Source: RBG-13-68-16 sp050018455 (lineage in GTDB: Bacteria > Acidobacteriota > Thermoanaerobaculia > Thermoanaerobaculales > Thermoanaerobaculaceae). From it: a stretch of 64,000 bases of DNA. Positions 47,346-56,192 of this stretch are shown here, piece after piece. Every line of letters begins with the position of its first letter. Within the stretch, counting starts at the first letter, position 1. The stretch lies in assembly GCA_050018455.1 (NCBI GenBank), contig JBEKAA010000008.1, positions 1-64,000 on the forward strand. The letters run 5' to 3'. A program made the translations under genes and the position numbers. The notes under the pieces are model-generated. The model saw only the letters and a list, made by a program, of their open reading frames with translations, searched no databases and was not told the origin of the DNA.

Positions 47346-48145
47346 GCGGGCGGATCGAACGTGCCTTCACGCGGGCGCGGAAGGCGAAACGCGCCGCGTT
47401 CATCCCGTACATCACCGCCGGCGACCCGACCCCGGGGCGTACCGTCGTGCTGGCCCTCGCCCTCGAGCGCGCAGGGGCGGACATCCTCGAGCTCGGCGTG
47501 CCGTTCACCGACCCGATCGCGGACGGCCCGACGAACCAGCGCGCGGCCGAGAGGGCCCTGGCGGGAGGCACGACCCTGTCGGGCGTGCTGGGAATGGTCC
47601 GCGAGCTGCGCTACTCGACCGAGCTGCCTGTCGTGCTCTTCACCTACTTCAACCCGGTGCACGCGTACGGCATGGCCCGCTTCGCGGTGGACGCGGCGGC
47701 GGCGGGCGTGGACGGCGTGCTGCTCACGGACGCTCCCGTGGACGAGGCGGCGATGGCGCACGAGGCGTTGCAGCGGGTCGGGATCGAACTCGTCTTGCTG
47801 GTCGCTCCCACCTCGACCCGGGCGCGCGTCAAGGCGGTCCGCCGCCTCGCGGGGAGCTTCGTCTACTTCGTCGCCCGAGCCGGCGTCACCGGGGCGCGCG
47901 CTTCTCTTGAGGAAGGGCTCGAGGAGCAGGTCCGGCTGGTGCGTAAGCTCACCAAGGTCAGGGTTGCAGTTGGTTTTGGCGTTTCAACACCCGATCAGGT
48001 CACCCAGATCGCCCAGTTCGCCGACGGAGTGGTCGTCGGTTCGGCGCTCGTCGAGCGGATCGGCAAGCTCGGCGACGTACCCGAGCTACCCGGCGAGGTC
48101 GAGGCGCTGGCGCGCTCGTTCGCTGTCGCGACACGCAGGAAGTGA
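47342..48145 (+). CDS. trpA: Tryptophan synthase alpha chain
   Basis: 267 residues, barrel that cleaves indole-3-glycerol phosphate. Catalytic Glu50 (ILELGVPFTDP) and Asp61 (IADGPTNQ) are in place; YFNPVHAYG and VGFGVSTPDQV are also typical. Last gene of trpEGDCFBA; repeat locus I follows immediately. Confidence 0.96.
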   Translation: MSGRIERAFTRARKAKRAAFIPYITAGDPTPGRTVVLALALERAGADILELGVPFTDPIADGPTNQRAAERALAGGTTLSGVLGMVRELRYSTELPVVLFTYFNPVHAYGMARFAVDAAAAGVDGVLLTDAPVDEAAMAHEALQRVGIELVLLVAPTSTRARVKAVRRLAGSFVYFVARAGVTGARASLEEGLEEQVRLVRKLTKVRVAVGFGVSTPDQVTQIAQFADGVVVGSALVERIGKLGDVPELPGEVEALARSFAVATRRK

Positions 48146-48156
48146 GATACAGGCCG

Positions 48157-48328
48157 CGAAAGGTCAAAGGTAAGAGGTCAAAGGGAAAGCCAGAGCCCGG
48201 AGTTCCAACCTCTCCGGTCAGCCGACGAGCGGAGGGGCAGAGGATGAAGAAGTGCCGATGTGCAGATCGAGTCTTGACTGGTCTTTCGTTTTACCTTTTC
48301 CGTTTTACCTTTGACCTTCTCCCCTTTG
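48157..48328. repeat. Facing inverted heptamer arrays (locus I)
   Basis: Left arm 48157-48190: AGGTCAA, AGGTAAG, AGGTCAA, AGGGAAA in period 7. Right arm 48280-48328: TTTTACC/TTTGACC words. The loop is about 90 bp. It lies at the end of the trp operon. Confidence 0.85.
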
Positions 48329-48364
48329 CTTGCGCGGCGCCGCGGCGGGTGCGAAACTCGGCCG

Positions 48365-49273
48365 ATGATCAGGCGCTCTCTCGCGATGCTCCTCGTAATC
48401 GGACAACTGACACTGACTCTCTCGGGCTGCGTGTCGGTCACGGAAACGGGCTCGCACCCGGCTTCCGGCGCCGGTGGCGGCGTCTCCGTGAAGGTCTTCG
48501 CCGACGACGGCGCGCGGCGTGACGGCCGGCCGAGCCCCCCGGGGATCCTCGGGGAACTCGAGCGCCAGGACGCCAAGAATTGGGCGCCGGTCTTCCGGTC
48601 GCTCAACCCGACCTGGACCGTGGTCGACCTGCCTCCTGGGAGTTACAGGCTGCGTTTCCCCGCGCGCCTCGACGAGGCAGGCAACGTGGTTCGGCTGGGA
48701 GACAAGGTCACAGATGTGACGGTCAAGGAGGGGTCGGTCACCGAGGTGCAGGCGGTGCTCGACCACGTTTCAACCGGCCTGGTCGTGGCCGGCGTCGTCA
48801 CCGTCGTGGCGATCGCAGCAATCCTCGCCAAAGAGGGACACCATGGCCTGCCGGTCCCGCCCCCGCCCCCGCCTGGGCTGGCCGACGTGGTATTTCACGT
48901 CAGCATCGGCGTGACGTTCGTGGCGGGCTCCTCCGAAGCCGGTCCGGCGCTGCCCCCGGTGGTGACCTCGCACTTTCCGACCTCGGCGGCGCTCGTTGCG
49001 GCCCGGCGGCCGCGAGTGCTCTTCTCGATGTCGGAGCCGCTGCGGCCGACCGAGGTCAAGGGGGATGGAGTGACCGTGCTCGGCGAGGCCAGCGGTCTGG
49101 TCCCCGGCCAGGTGAGCTACGACCCCGAGCACTGGTGGGTGGTCTGGGAGCCGCGGACGGATCTCGCCCCAGGGGACACGTTTCACGTGACGCTCGGCCA
49201 GGACGGCGTGGAAGGAGTCTCGGGCAAGGAGATGGAGAAGGCCGAGAGCTTCACGTTCAAGACGGCCCGCTGA
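48365..49273 (+). CDS. Lipoprotein with an Ig-like domain
   Basis: 302 residues. The signal peptide ends in the lipobox LSGC with Cys22, giving a lipid anchor. Residues about 40-130 look like a beta-sandwich (VVDLPPGSYRLRFPARL), followed by a hydrophobic helix (about 138-155, TGLVVAGVVTVVAIAAILA) and a proline stretch. A C-terminal Big_5/SbsA-like Ig domain comes last (PRVLFSMSEPLRPTEV... FTFKTAR). It is an envelope protein of unknown role. The internal hydrophobic helix is odd for a lipoprotein and may mean a second membrane contact. Confidence 0.72.
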   Translation: MIRRSLAMLLVIGQLTLTLSGCVSVTETGSHPASGAGGGVSVKVFADDGARRDGRPSPPGILGELERQDAKNWAPVFRSLNPTWTVVDLPPGSYRLRFPARLDEAGNVVRLGDKVTDVTVKEGSVTEVQAVLDHVSTGLVVAGVVTVVAIAAILAKEGHHGLPVPPPPPPGLADVVFHVSIGVTFVAGSSEAGPALPPVVTSHFPTSAALVAARRPRVLFSMSEPLRPTEVKGDGVTVLGEASGLVPGQVSYDPEHWWVVWEPRTDLAPGDTFHVTLGQDGVEGVSGKEMEKAESFTFKTAR

Positions 49274-49276
49274 GGC

Positions 49277-49313
49277 GGTCAAACGGAAAACGTCAAGGGG
49301 TAAAGGGAAGACA
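49277..49313. repeat. Left arm of a heptamer-array locus split by IS1595 (locus J)
   Basis: Words GGTCAAA, CGGAAAA, CGTCAAG, GGGTAAAGGGAAGAC. The matching right arm lies at 51486-51533 on the far side of the IS1595 element. Confidence 0.75.
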
Positions 49314-49389
49314 GATCCCCATGATCAGTCCGCATCCCTGCTGTGCATCCGACGTCTCCCATGCTTTTCCTTTGGCGATTGTCTGGCAC

Positions 49390-49418
49390 TTGACATTTAC
49401 CCGCACGGGGCTTATATT
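49390..49418 (+). promoter_or_regulatory. Promoter of the IS1595 transposase
   Basis: TTGACA (49390-49395, inside the left terminal repeat) and TATATT (49413-49418) are exactly 17 bp apart. Transcription would begin at about 49425, at or next to the ATG, implying a leaderless or nearly leaderless mRNA. Confidence 0.7.
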
Positions 49419-49424
49419 GTGGTC

Positions 49425-50315
49425 ATGATGACCCTCACCGAACTCATGGAACGGTTCCCCACCCAGGATAGCTGCCGCGAGTACCTGGTCGAGAAGCGGT
49501 GGCCGAACGGCGTGCGCTGCCCTCGTTGCGGGAACAAGCGGGTCTACGATATCGCCCGCCCCTGGAACTGGCAGTGCAACAAGTGCGCCAAGACGGGCTA
49601 CCGGTTCTCTCCGCTCGTCGGCACGATCTTCGAGAACACGAACGTTGGGCTGCGCACGTGGTTCCAGGTGATCTACCTCATGTGCCAGTCCAAGAAGGGC
49701 ATCAGCGCCCTCCAGGTCCAGCGCATCATCGGTGCGGGCTCCTACGAGACGGCGTGGTACATGTGCCATCGCATCCGGGCCGCGATGCAGAGCCCCGAGT
49801 TCAAGAAGTTGGCCGGGTTCGTGGAGGTCGATGAGACCTACGTTGGTGGCAAGGCCCACAACCGGCACGGCGGGGGCGTGGGTGGTGGCCTCAAGAAGCA
49901 CCAGGGCGGTCGCGGAATGGCCGGCAAGGTCGCCGTGGTCGGTGCCATCGCTCGCAAGGGCAACGTGATCTGCAAGGTCATCGAGACCACCAGCAACGCG
50001 ACTCTCGACGCCTTCGTGCGGCAGGCCGTCTCGGAGAAGGTCAAGCTGGTTGCTACCGACGAACACGCGGGCTACCGATTCCTTGATGGCAAACTCCCGC
50101 ACGGTGTGGTCAACCACTCCCACGGCGAGTACGTCCGGGGCAACGTCCACACGGCCAACATCGACAGCTTCTGGTCTGGCCTCAAGCGCGGCGTCATCGG
50201 GACGTTCCACAAGGTCTCCAAGAAGTACCTGCCCCTCTACCTCAACGAGTTCTCGTTCCGGTACAACAACAGAAAGGACGGCGACATGTTCGCTCTCGTC
50301 GTGGCGGGATCGTGA
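49425..50315 (+). CDS. IS1595-family (ISXO2-like) transposase
   Basis: 296 residues. An N-terminal zinc ribbon (C32, C35, C51, C54: RCPRCG, QCNKC) is followed by the ISXO2-like catalytic core with D136 (VEVDETYVGG), D212 (VATDEHAGY) and D247 in NIDSFWSGLKRGVIGTFHKVS, the position where the family usually has Glu. The internal GGGVGGGLKKHQGGRG loop is variable. ATG 49425 is preferred; a GTG at 49419 and an ATG at 49428 are alternatives. It is full length, with no frameshift. Confidence 0.93.
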   Translation: MMTLTELMERFPTQDSCREYLVEKRWPNGVRCPRCGNKRVYDIARPWNWQCNKCAKTGYRFSPLVGTIFENTNVGLRTWFQVIYLMCQSKKGISALQVQRIIGAGSYETAWYMCHRIRAAMQSPEFKKLAGFVEVDETYVGGKAHNRHGGGVGGGLKKHQGGRGMAGKVAVVGAIARKGNVICKVIETTSNATLDAFVRQAVSEKVKLVATDEHAGYRFLDGKLPHGVVNHSHGEYVRGNVHTANIDSFWSGLKRGVIGTFHKVSKKYLPLYLNEFSFRYNNRKDGDMFALVVAGS

Positions 50316-50485
50316 TGGGCATCGGCGCCCGGAAGAAGCCGACCAAGAAGCCCAAGCAAAGGCCCGAACAGCCGAAGGAGAGGCTTCGGCCAATGAGCCT
50401 GTATCCCCTGGACTTTGATACGGCGATGCGTGGCCTACTCGCTGCTGCCACGCCACCGGACCCCGAAAGACAGGAAAAGAGCTAG
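50315..50485 (+). CDS. Small ORF coupled to the IS1595 transposase
   Basis: 56 residues. The ATG overlaps the transposase stop by one base (TGATG). A very basic N-terminus (GARKKPTKKPKQRP) precedes a conserved-looking segment MSLYPLDFDTAMRGLLAA. Short basic ORFs of this kind often follow IS1595-family transposases. Its role is unknown; it may assist transposition. It is supported by the overlap and the distinct motif. Confidence 0.6.
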   Translation: MGIGARKKPTKKPKQRPEQPKERLRPMSLYPLDFDTAMRGLLAAATPPDPERQEKS

Positions 50486-50533
50486 ACTCCCTCCAGCGAT
50501 CCATTGAAATCGGCTCCGCCGGAGGAGACTTCC

Positions 50534-51427
50534 ATGCTCTGCACAATCCTATTGGCTCTGTCAGCCGCCGTGGCGACACCGACCCGTCTCTCACCAGCTC
50601 ATCCAGTACCACGCTCCCCAGATACTCAGGAGCAGACCGCCAATAACCCGCAGGGCACTGAATCCTCGCCGCTTTTCGTTAAGGTCCTGGCAGCCCCAAA
50701 GACCGCAGAGGAAACCGCCGACGATAGACAGACCAGACACGACCAGTCGTCTGCCAACTGGTGGATGGTGAAACTCACCGCGGCGGTCTTTTTCGTTGGA
50801 GTGATTCAGGCGATTGTCTTCGGGTTGCAGGCCCGTAGATTGAAAGAGACCATCAAGAAGATGGATCAAATCGCCGGTGGGCAGACCAAGGACACACGCG
50901 ACGCGATCACGCAAGCGGCCCGCTCGGCGGGAGCAGTCGAACAGGTTGCCGCCGGACTCCAAGAACGAGCCCGCCAAGAACTGCGCGCCTATATCTGCGT
51001 TGTAGTCGGTGAGGCTATATTCCAAGAGAGGACGAAGAACCTCCGGTTTTCCACTCATCCGTTCATGATCAACAAAGGAGCAACACCGGCGCATAACGTC
51101 CGATACCGGGCCGCGGCAGAGATTAGGCCGGTCCCGCTGCCTGCGGATTTCACGTTTCCCCTTCCTCAGCGCGATAGTGGGCCGATGGTGGTCGGACCAG
51201 ACCAGAGCATTCAGATGGGTGCGCTTGTGGAGAACGAGGTTCCCGACGAACAGGTTGAGCAAATCAAATCTGGCCTCGGTGGTCGTGGCCTGTATACGTG
51301 GGGCGTCATTACGTACGATGACGTTTTCGGCGGCAAGCACGAGACCGAGTTTGCGATCCACGTTATATGGCTTCACGACGCACGAAACTACGGGTGGTTC
51401 CAGTCCGGACACAACCGCGCAACCTAG
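50534..51427 (+). CDS. IS1595 passenger: membrane protein of unknown function
   Basis: 297 residues. It has a signal-like N-terminus (MLCTILLALSAAVATP), a polar stretch, one clear transmembrane helix (about 76-98, WWMVKLTAAVFFVGVIQAIV) and a coiled-coil-like segment (about 100-145). The C-terminal beta-rich domain opens with ARQELRAYICVVVGEA and contains NKGATPAHNV. That pattern is common in uncharacterised membrane proteins of phages and plasmids. ATG 50534 follows GGAGGAG. It lies wholly inside the terminal repeats, so it moves with the element. Its base composition (lower GC, for example ACCAGACACGACCAGTC) is unlike the neighbouring chromosome. Confidence 0.75.
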   Translation: MLCTILLALSAAVATPTRLSPAHPVPRSPDTQEQTANNPQGTESSPLFVKVLAAPKTAEETADDRQTRHDQSSANWWMVKLTAAVFFVGVIQAIVFGLQARRLKETIKKMDQIAGGQTKDTRDAITQAARSAGAVEQVAAGLQERARQELRAYICVVVGEAIFQERTKNLRFSTHPFMINKGATPAHNVRYRAAAEIRPVPLPADFTFPLPQRDSGPMVVGPDQSIQMGALVENEVPDEQVEQIKSGLGGRGLYTWGVITYDDVFGGKHETEFAIHVIWLHDARNYGWFQSGHNRAT

Positions 51428-51485
51428 CGACCCCAGGAGAAGCACTATCCCAAGAAAGACTAATGTCAAGTCCCGGACAATCGCC

Positions 51486-51533
51486 TTTTCTTTGACCTTT
51501 CACCTCTTTCTTTTTACTTTCTGGTTTCTGGTT
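51486..51533. repeat. Right arm of the heptamer-array locus split by IS1595 (locus J)
   Basis: Pyrimidine words TTTTCTTTGACC, TTTCACC, TCTTTCTTTTTAC, opposite in type to the purine arm at 49277-49313. It lies immediately before the hydrolase gene. Confidence 0.75.
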
Positions 51534-51538
51534 GCCTC

Positions 51539-52345
51539 ATGATCATCGAGCGCGACGGCGTCGCGCTGCACGTCGTCGCCGAGGGCGACGGCGATGCGGT
51601 AATCCTGCTCCACGGGCACACGCTCGACCTCCGGGTTTGGGACGAGATTGCCCCTGCGCTCATAGGCAAGGGGTACCGCGTCGTCAGATACGACCAGAGA
51701 GGCCATGGACGAAGCGGCTCGCCCCCGAGCGGCTACCGGTGGGGCGACCACGCGGCGGACCTCGCCGCTGTGATCGAGCATCTCGCACCCGCAGCCGCGC
51801 ACGTCGTCGGTCTCTCCAAGGGTGGCGGCATCGCGCTCGAGCTGGCGGTGCGCCGCCCTGAGCTCATACGAGGGCTCGCGTTGATCGGCCCATTGGTGCC
51901 CGACGCCCCGCTTTCGGACGAGCTGGTCGCGTCCTTCAAGGCGCTGGCGAAGGTGATCCGGGCGGAAGGCCCCGGCGCTGCCTCGGGCGACGTGTGGCTT
52001 GCAAACCCCTTGATCGCGAGCGCCGCCGCGCTCCCGGGCGCCCGCGAGCGCCTCGAAGCCATGCTGCGGACGTTTCCAGCGGGCGAGTACCTGGCGGTCG
52101 TGCGGGACGCACCCGACCGGGATTGGAAGCTCACCGACCGGCTCGACGAGATCACCGTCCCGGCCGTGGTCGTGCGCGGCGAGCACGAGGTGCGTGATCT
52201 TGTCTCAAGTGCAGAACTTCTTGCGACGTCGCTGCCCAGTGCGTATCTCGTTATTGTACCGTCGAGCGGCCACTTGGTGCCGCTCGAGCAGCCTGTGGCG
52301 ACCGTCGCCGCGCTGACGGCCTTCCTCGCATTTGAGTCTCAGTAA
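51539..52345 (+). CDS. Alpha/beta hydrolase
   Basis: 268 residues. ILLHGHTLDLRVW (oxyanion loop), RYDQRGHGRSGSP, the nucleophile Ser93 in VVGLSKGGG, and the late VPSSGHLVPLEQP with the catalytic His are all present; the acid residue is probably in RGEHEVRD. It is an esterase/lactonase-like enzyme with unknown substrate. Its leader is the remaining arm of repeat locus J; the start ATG has no strong ribosome site (TTGCCTC ATG). Confidence 0.88.
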   Translation: MIIERDGVALHVVAEGDGDAVILLHGHTLDLRVWDEIAPALIGKGYRVVRYDQRGHGRSGSPPSGYRWGDHAADLAAVIEHLAPAAAHVVGLSKGGGIALELAVRRPELIRGLALIGPLVPDAPLSDELVASFKALAKVIRAEGPGAASGDVWLANPLIASAAALPGARERLEAMLRTFPAGEYLAVVRDAPDRDWKLTDRLDEITVPAVVVRGEHEVRDLVSSAELLATSLPSAYLVIVPSSGHLVPLEQPVATVAALTAFLAFESQ

Positions 52346-52711
52346 TAACAGTATTATATTCAACGAGTTACATTGTCTTGTCTCGACTTGACAAGTGTGC
52401 TACGGTCCCTCGCACCTGAAGTGGTGCATGCGCACCGTTCTGATTCAACGTCAAATATGAGACGGCTCAGTCAGTCAGTTAAGAGTTTAGTGCGGAATGT
52501 GAAACGAGCCACAAGCGTGCTCGGTTGCTCTTCGCAGGTCTCGCGTGGCGACGAGAGAAAGGCGGAACCGCCGGGCGGCTGGGAAAGGGGGTGGCCCGGA
52601 GCATCGTGAGCGTCGGAGGTTTGCACCAGGATCACGGTTGGATGTGTGTGCCGAGTGATGAAGTACCGAAGCTTGAAGCCAATCGAAAACTCGAAGAAGG
52701 AGGAAGTTCGA
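52346..52711. other. AT-richer upstream region of the TonB receptor
   Basis: No gene is supported. The first 100 bp (AATAACAGTATTATATTC) are much richer in A+T than the surroundings. Possible promoter elements are TTGTCT near 52378 with TACGGT 17 bp later, and TTGACA near 52387. A good ribosome site AAGGAGGAAG ends the region. Confidence 0.4.
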
Positions 52712-55711
52712 ATGAAATTCACGAAATGCCTATTTGTGGCAACAGTGATTCTCGTCGTTGCGCTGCCCGCGCTCGCTCAGATCCCGACCGGGACACTGAC
52801 GGGGCGGGCGACCGACGGGAAGGAACCACTTCCGGGCGTGATCGTCACCGTGACGTCGCCCAACCTGCAGGGCGCCCGCACCGCCGTGACCGAGGCGGCG
52901 GGCGCCTACATCTTCGCGTTTCTTCCGGCCGGCGACTACAACGTGAAGTTCGAGCTTATGGGGTTCCAGACGCTCGACACGACTGTGAAGATCAACGCCG
53001 CGCAGAGCGCGACGGTCAACGCGACGATGCCGATCACGAAGGTGGCCGAGGAGGTCACCGTGACCGGGACGTACGACAACATCTCCTCGAGCCATCAGGT
53101 CGCGACCACGTACGACCAGAACTTGATCAACGAGCTGCCGGTACCACGTACCATTTTAGGTTCGGCGGCGCTGACTCCGGGCGTGGCCGCGACCGGCCCG
53201 TCCGGCAACCTCACCATCTCGGGCGCCATGTCGTACGAGAACCTGTACATGGTCAACGGCGTGGTGATCCAGGACAACGTCCGCAACACGCCGCTCGCCC
53301 TCTACATCGAGGACGCCATCCAGGAGACGACCACCTCCACGGGCGCCATCTCGGCGGAGTTCGGCCGTTTCTCGGGCGGCATCGTCAGCAGTCTGACGAA
53401 GTCGGGCGGCAACGAGTTCCACGCCACATTCCGCGACTCGCTGTCGAGCGACAAGTGGGCGGGGAAAACCCCGAAGACCGCGAGCCGCAACGACACGATC
53501 AACTCGGTCTACGAGGCCACCCTTGGCGGCTTCATCGTGAAGGACAAGCTGTGGTTCTTCGCCGCCGGCCGGGACCGCAAGCTGACCACCGACAGCCAGA
53601 CGTATTCGACCAACATCCCTTTCACCCAGGTCGACACCCAGAAGCGCTACGAGGGCAAGTTCACCCTGTCGCTGACGCCGAACCACCGGATCATCGCCTC
53701 CTACATGAAGGTGGCCCAGACCCAGACCAACAACGTGTTCGGCACGATCCTCGACCTCGCGAGCCTCGACAAGCAGCGCGAGCTGCCGCAGGACCTCTTC
53801 GCGGCCAACTACACCGGCATCATCACCAACAACTTCTTCGTCGAGGGGCAGTACTCCAAGCGCCACTTCACCTTCGTGGGGTCGGGCGGCGACTCGAAGG
53901 ACCAGGTCCTCGGCACGGTCGTGCGCGACAACGTGCACTACTGGTACTCGAACGCCCCAACGTTCTGCGGTGTCTGCACCCCCGAGAAGCGCGACAACGA
54001 GGACTGGCTGGTCAAGGGCTCGTGGTTCGCGACCTCGCAGACCCTCGGCTCGCACGACATCGTGGCCGGGTACGACTCGTTCAACGACATGCGCCTGTCG
54101 AACAACTACCAGTCGGGCTCGAACTACGTCTACTGGCCGACCTCGTACCTCACCAACGCCGGCGGCGCGATCGTCCTCGACCCGGTGCTGCACCAGCCGA
54201 TCCCGGTCGTCTACGGCGACGGCAGCTCGGACTTCACCTACTGGGCGGTGCTGAAGCAGTCCCTGGGCACCAACTTCCGCACCAACTCGACGTTCGTCAA
54301 CGACAAGTGGCGCCTCAACAACAACTGGTCGTTCAACGTGGGCGTCCGCTTCGACAAGAACGACGGCGAGGACGCCTCGCACAACGTGGTCGCCAGGGAC
54401 AGCCGGATCAGCCCGCGCCTCGGCGCCAGCTACGACATCAACGGTGACGGGAACTGGGTCATCAACGCCTCGCGCGGCGACTACGTGACCGCGATCGCGG
54501 GCTCGATCGCTTCCCAAGGCGCCGGCTCGCCGTCCTCGTTCGGCTACCTCTACGAGGGACCGGACATCAACACCGACTGCGACCCGGCCAACCCGGCCAC
54601 CTGTCTCAACGAACACCAGGTGTTGCAGCAGGTTTTCGCCTGGCTATACGCGAACGGCACCAACTCAATAGGCGGCCCGGTTGGCCGCAGCGTCGCCTAC
54701 GGTTCGATCGCGGGTCTCTCTCTGATCGTCGGCAAGGACCTCAAGTCGCCGTACGCCGAGGAGAGCACGATCGGCTTCACCAAGCGTCTCGGCAGCCGTG
54801 GCCTCTTCCGCATGGACTACGTCCACCGCGAGTACAAGGATCTCTACTCCACCCGCTGCGACTTGACCACCGGCCAGGTCACCGACTCGCTTGGCAACGT
54901 CAGCGATCTCAAGATCATCGGCAACGACCACGTGCTCGAAAAGAAGTACGACGGGGTCAACCTGCAGGCAAGCTATCGTCTGAACGACGCCTTGCAGATC
55001 GCCGGCAACTACACTTGGTCGCACACCTACGGCAACTACGAGGGTGAGACCGTCGGCTCCGGTCCGATCTCCAACACTGCGAACCCCGACTACTACCCGC
55101 AGTACTCGCAGCAGAAGTGGACCAACCCCATCGGCAACCTCTCCAACGACCAGCGCAACCGCGGCCGCGTGTGGGCCGTTTGGGACCTCATCAACACCAG
55201 GCACAGCAGCCTCAGCGCCAGCCTCATGGAGAGCTACTGGTCGGGCACGCCGTACTCGGCGGTCGGGCAGATCTACTCCTACCCCTACGTCGTCCCCAAC
55301 CCCGGCTACGCGCAGCGTCCGACGACCGTGACCTACTTCTTCTCCAAGCGCGGCGCCTACTTCACCGACAACGTCACCAGCACCGACCTCTCGGTCAACT
55401 ACTCGTTTAAGCTCCCGGCGTTCGGCGCCGACCTCGAGTTCTACGTCGTCCCGCAGATCACCAACATATTCAACGAGATGGCCGTGACGGCCCCGGACAC
55501 CACCGTGTTCACCCGTTACAGCGGCCCGAGCTGGCTGCTCTTCAACCCGTTCACCACGACGCCGGTGGAGTGCCCACAGGGCACCTCCGCGGCGAACTGC
55601 AAGGCGATGGGCGCGAACTGGCAGAAGGGCCCCAACTTCGGCAAGCCCCTCTCGGCCACCAGCTACCAGCTGCCGCGCACCTTCACGGTGTCGTTCGGCG
55701 TCCGCTTCTGA
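52712..55711 (+). CDS. TonB-dependent receptor with carboxypeptidase-regulatory-like N-terminal domain
   Basis: 999 residues, outer membrane. A signal peptide (1-22, ending ALAQ) is followed by a carboxypeptidase-D-regulatory-like beta-sandwich (about 25-105: GTLTGRATDGKEPLPGVIVTV, AGAYIFAFLPAGDYNVKF). A plug domain lies at about 120-230 (RTILGSAALTPGVAATG, SGGIVSSLTKSGGNEFH) and a long beta-barrel ends in the outer-membrane signature FTVSFGVRF with C-terminal Phe. This Oar-like architecture is common in Acidobacteriota and Bacteroidota for uptake of oligosaccharides, peptides or siderophores. No partner gene is adjacent. Start chosen by AAGGAGGAAG. Confidence 0.93.
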   Translation: MKFTKCLFVATVILVVALPALAQIPTGTLTGRATDGKEPLPGVIVTVTSPNLQGARTAVTEAAGAYIFAFLPAGDYNVKFELMGFQTLDTTVKINAAQSATVNATMPITKVAEEVTVTGTYDNISSSHQVATTYDQNLINELPVPRTILGSAALTPGVAATGPSGNLTISGAMSYENLYMVNGVVIQDNVRNTPLALYIEDAIQETTTSTGAISAEFGRFSGGIVSSLTKSGGNEFHATFRDSLSSDKWAGKTPKTASRNDTINSVYEATLGGFIVKDKLWFFAAGRDRKLTTDSQTYSTNIPFTQVDTQKRYEGKFTLSLTPNHRIIASYMKVAQTQTNNVFGTILDLASLDKQRELPQDLFAANYTGIITNNFFVEGQYSKRHFTFVGSGGDSKDQVLGTVVRDNVHYWYSNAPTFCGVCTPEKRDNEDWLVKGSWFATSQTLGSHDIVAGYDSFNDMRLSNNYQSGSNYVYWPTSYLTNAGGAIVLDPVLHQPIPVVYGDGSSDFTYWAVLKQSLGTNFRTNSTFVNDKWRLNNNWSFNVGVRFDKNDGEDASHNVVARDSRISPRLGASYDINGDGNWVINASRGDYVTAIAGSIASQGAGSPSSFGYLYEGPDINTDCDPANPATCLNEHQVLQQVFAWLYANGTNSIGGPVGRSVAYGSIAGLSLIVGKDLKSPYAEESTIGFTKRLGSRGLFRMDYVHREYKDLYSTRCDLTTGQVTDSLGNVSDLKIIGNDHVLEKKYDGVNLQASYRLNDALQIAGNYTWSHTYGNYEGETVGSGPISNTANPDYYPQYSQQKWTNPIGNLSNDQRNRGRVWAVWDLINTRHSSLSASLMESYWSGTPYSAVGQIYSYPYVVPNPGYAQRPTTVTYFFSKRGAYFTDNVTSTDLSVNYSFKLPAFGADLEFYVVPQITNIFNEMAVTAPDTTVFTRYSGPSWLLFNPFTTTPVECPQGTSAANCKAMGANWQKGPNFGKPLSATSYQLPRTFTVSFGVRF

Positions 55712-55742
55712 TTCGCAGCTGACATCCGTTTCGCACCTCTCG

Positions 55743-55775
55743 GCGCCCCGGTGGCTTCCACCGGGGCGCTTCCTT
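55743..55775 (+). terminator. Strong hairpin terminator of the TonB receptor gene
   Basis: A perfect 12-bp stem GCGCCCCGGTGG/CCACCGGGGCGC with a CTT loop, followed by TTCCTTGATT. It lies 31 bp after the stop codon. Confidence 0.75.
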
Positions 55776-55983
55776 GATTGCGGGCGCTCGCACGCGCCAC
55801 CGTGCTGCATCGCGGGTGGTCGGCTTCATCGCGCTTGACGGTTTCCAGTCGGCTGGGCTAGAGTGACCCTCCCGGTTTTTCCGGGCTTGTGTTCTTTGGC
55901 AGTGAAATTGGGGACGAGGGCGGGCCACAAGAGCCTTGCGGAGTAATGCGTTCCGCAGGACGCCCGCCGGCAGCCCGCGGAGC

Positions 55984-56061
55984 AGGCGCGTAGCTCAGCT
56001 TGGTTAGAGCGCTACCTTGACACGGTAGAGGTCAGCGGTTCGAGTCCGCTCGCGCCTACCA
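55984..56061 (+). tRNA. tRNA-Val (anticodon GAC), CCA encoded
   Basis: Acceptor AGGCGCG pairs with CGCGCCT, followed by A and encoded CCA. The anticodon loop TTGACAC gives GAC. D-arm AGCTCAGCTTGGTTAGAGC; T-arm GTTCGAGT. It differs from the next tRNA mainly in the anticodon arm. Confidence 0.93.
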
Positions 56062-56093
56062 TCTAGTGTCGGCTCCGCAGACAAGCAAGCTAC

Positions 56094-56169
56094 AGGCGCG
56101 TAGCTCAGTTGGTAGAGCGCATCCCTCACACGGATGAGGTCTGCGGTTCGAGCCCGCACGCGCCTACCA
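56094..56169 (+). tRNA. tRNA-Val (anticodon CAC), CCA encoded
   Basis: Same acceptor stem AGGCGCG/CGCGCCT with A-CCA. The anticodon loop CTCACAC gives CAC, reading GTG codons, which are heavily used in this GC-rich genome. It lies 32 bp after the GAC isoacceptor, so the two are co-transcribed. Confidence 0.93.
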
Positions 56170-56192
56170 TGCATGCAGCGTGGCTTGCCAGT

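Larger units (their letters stand above)
49374..51485 (+). mobile_element. IS1595-family element with a passenger gene (2,112 bp)
   Basis: The terminal inverted repeats begin GGCGATTGTC and match at 22 of 24 positions (49374-49397 against 51485-51462). The flanks TTTCCTTT (49366-49373) and TTTTCTTT (51486-51493) form an 8-bp target duplication with one mismatch. It contains an ISXO2-like transposase, a small overlapping ORF and a passenger membrane-protein gene. It was inserted into the pyrimidine arm of repeat locus J. Confidence 0.9.
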
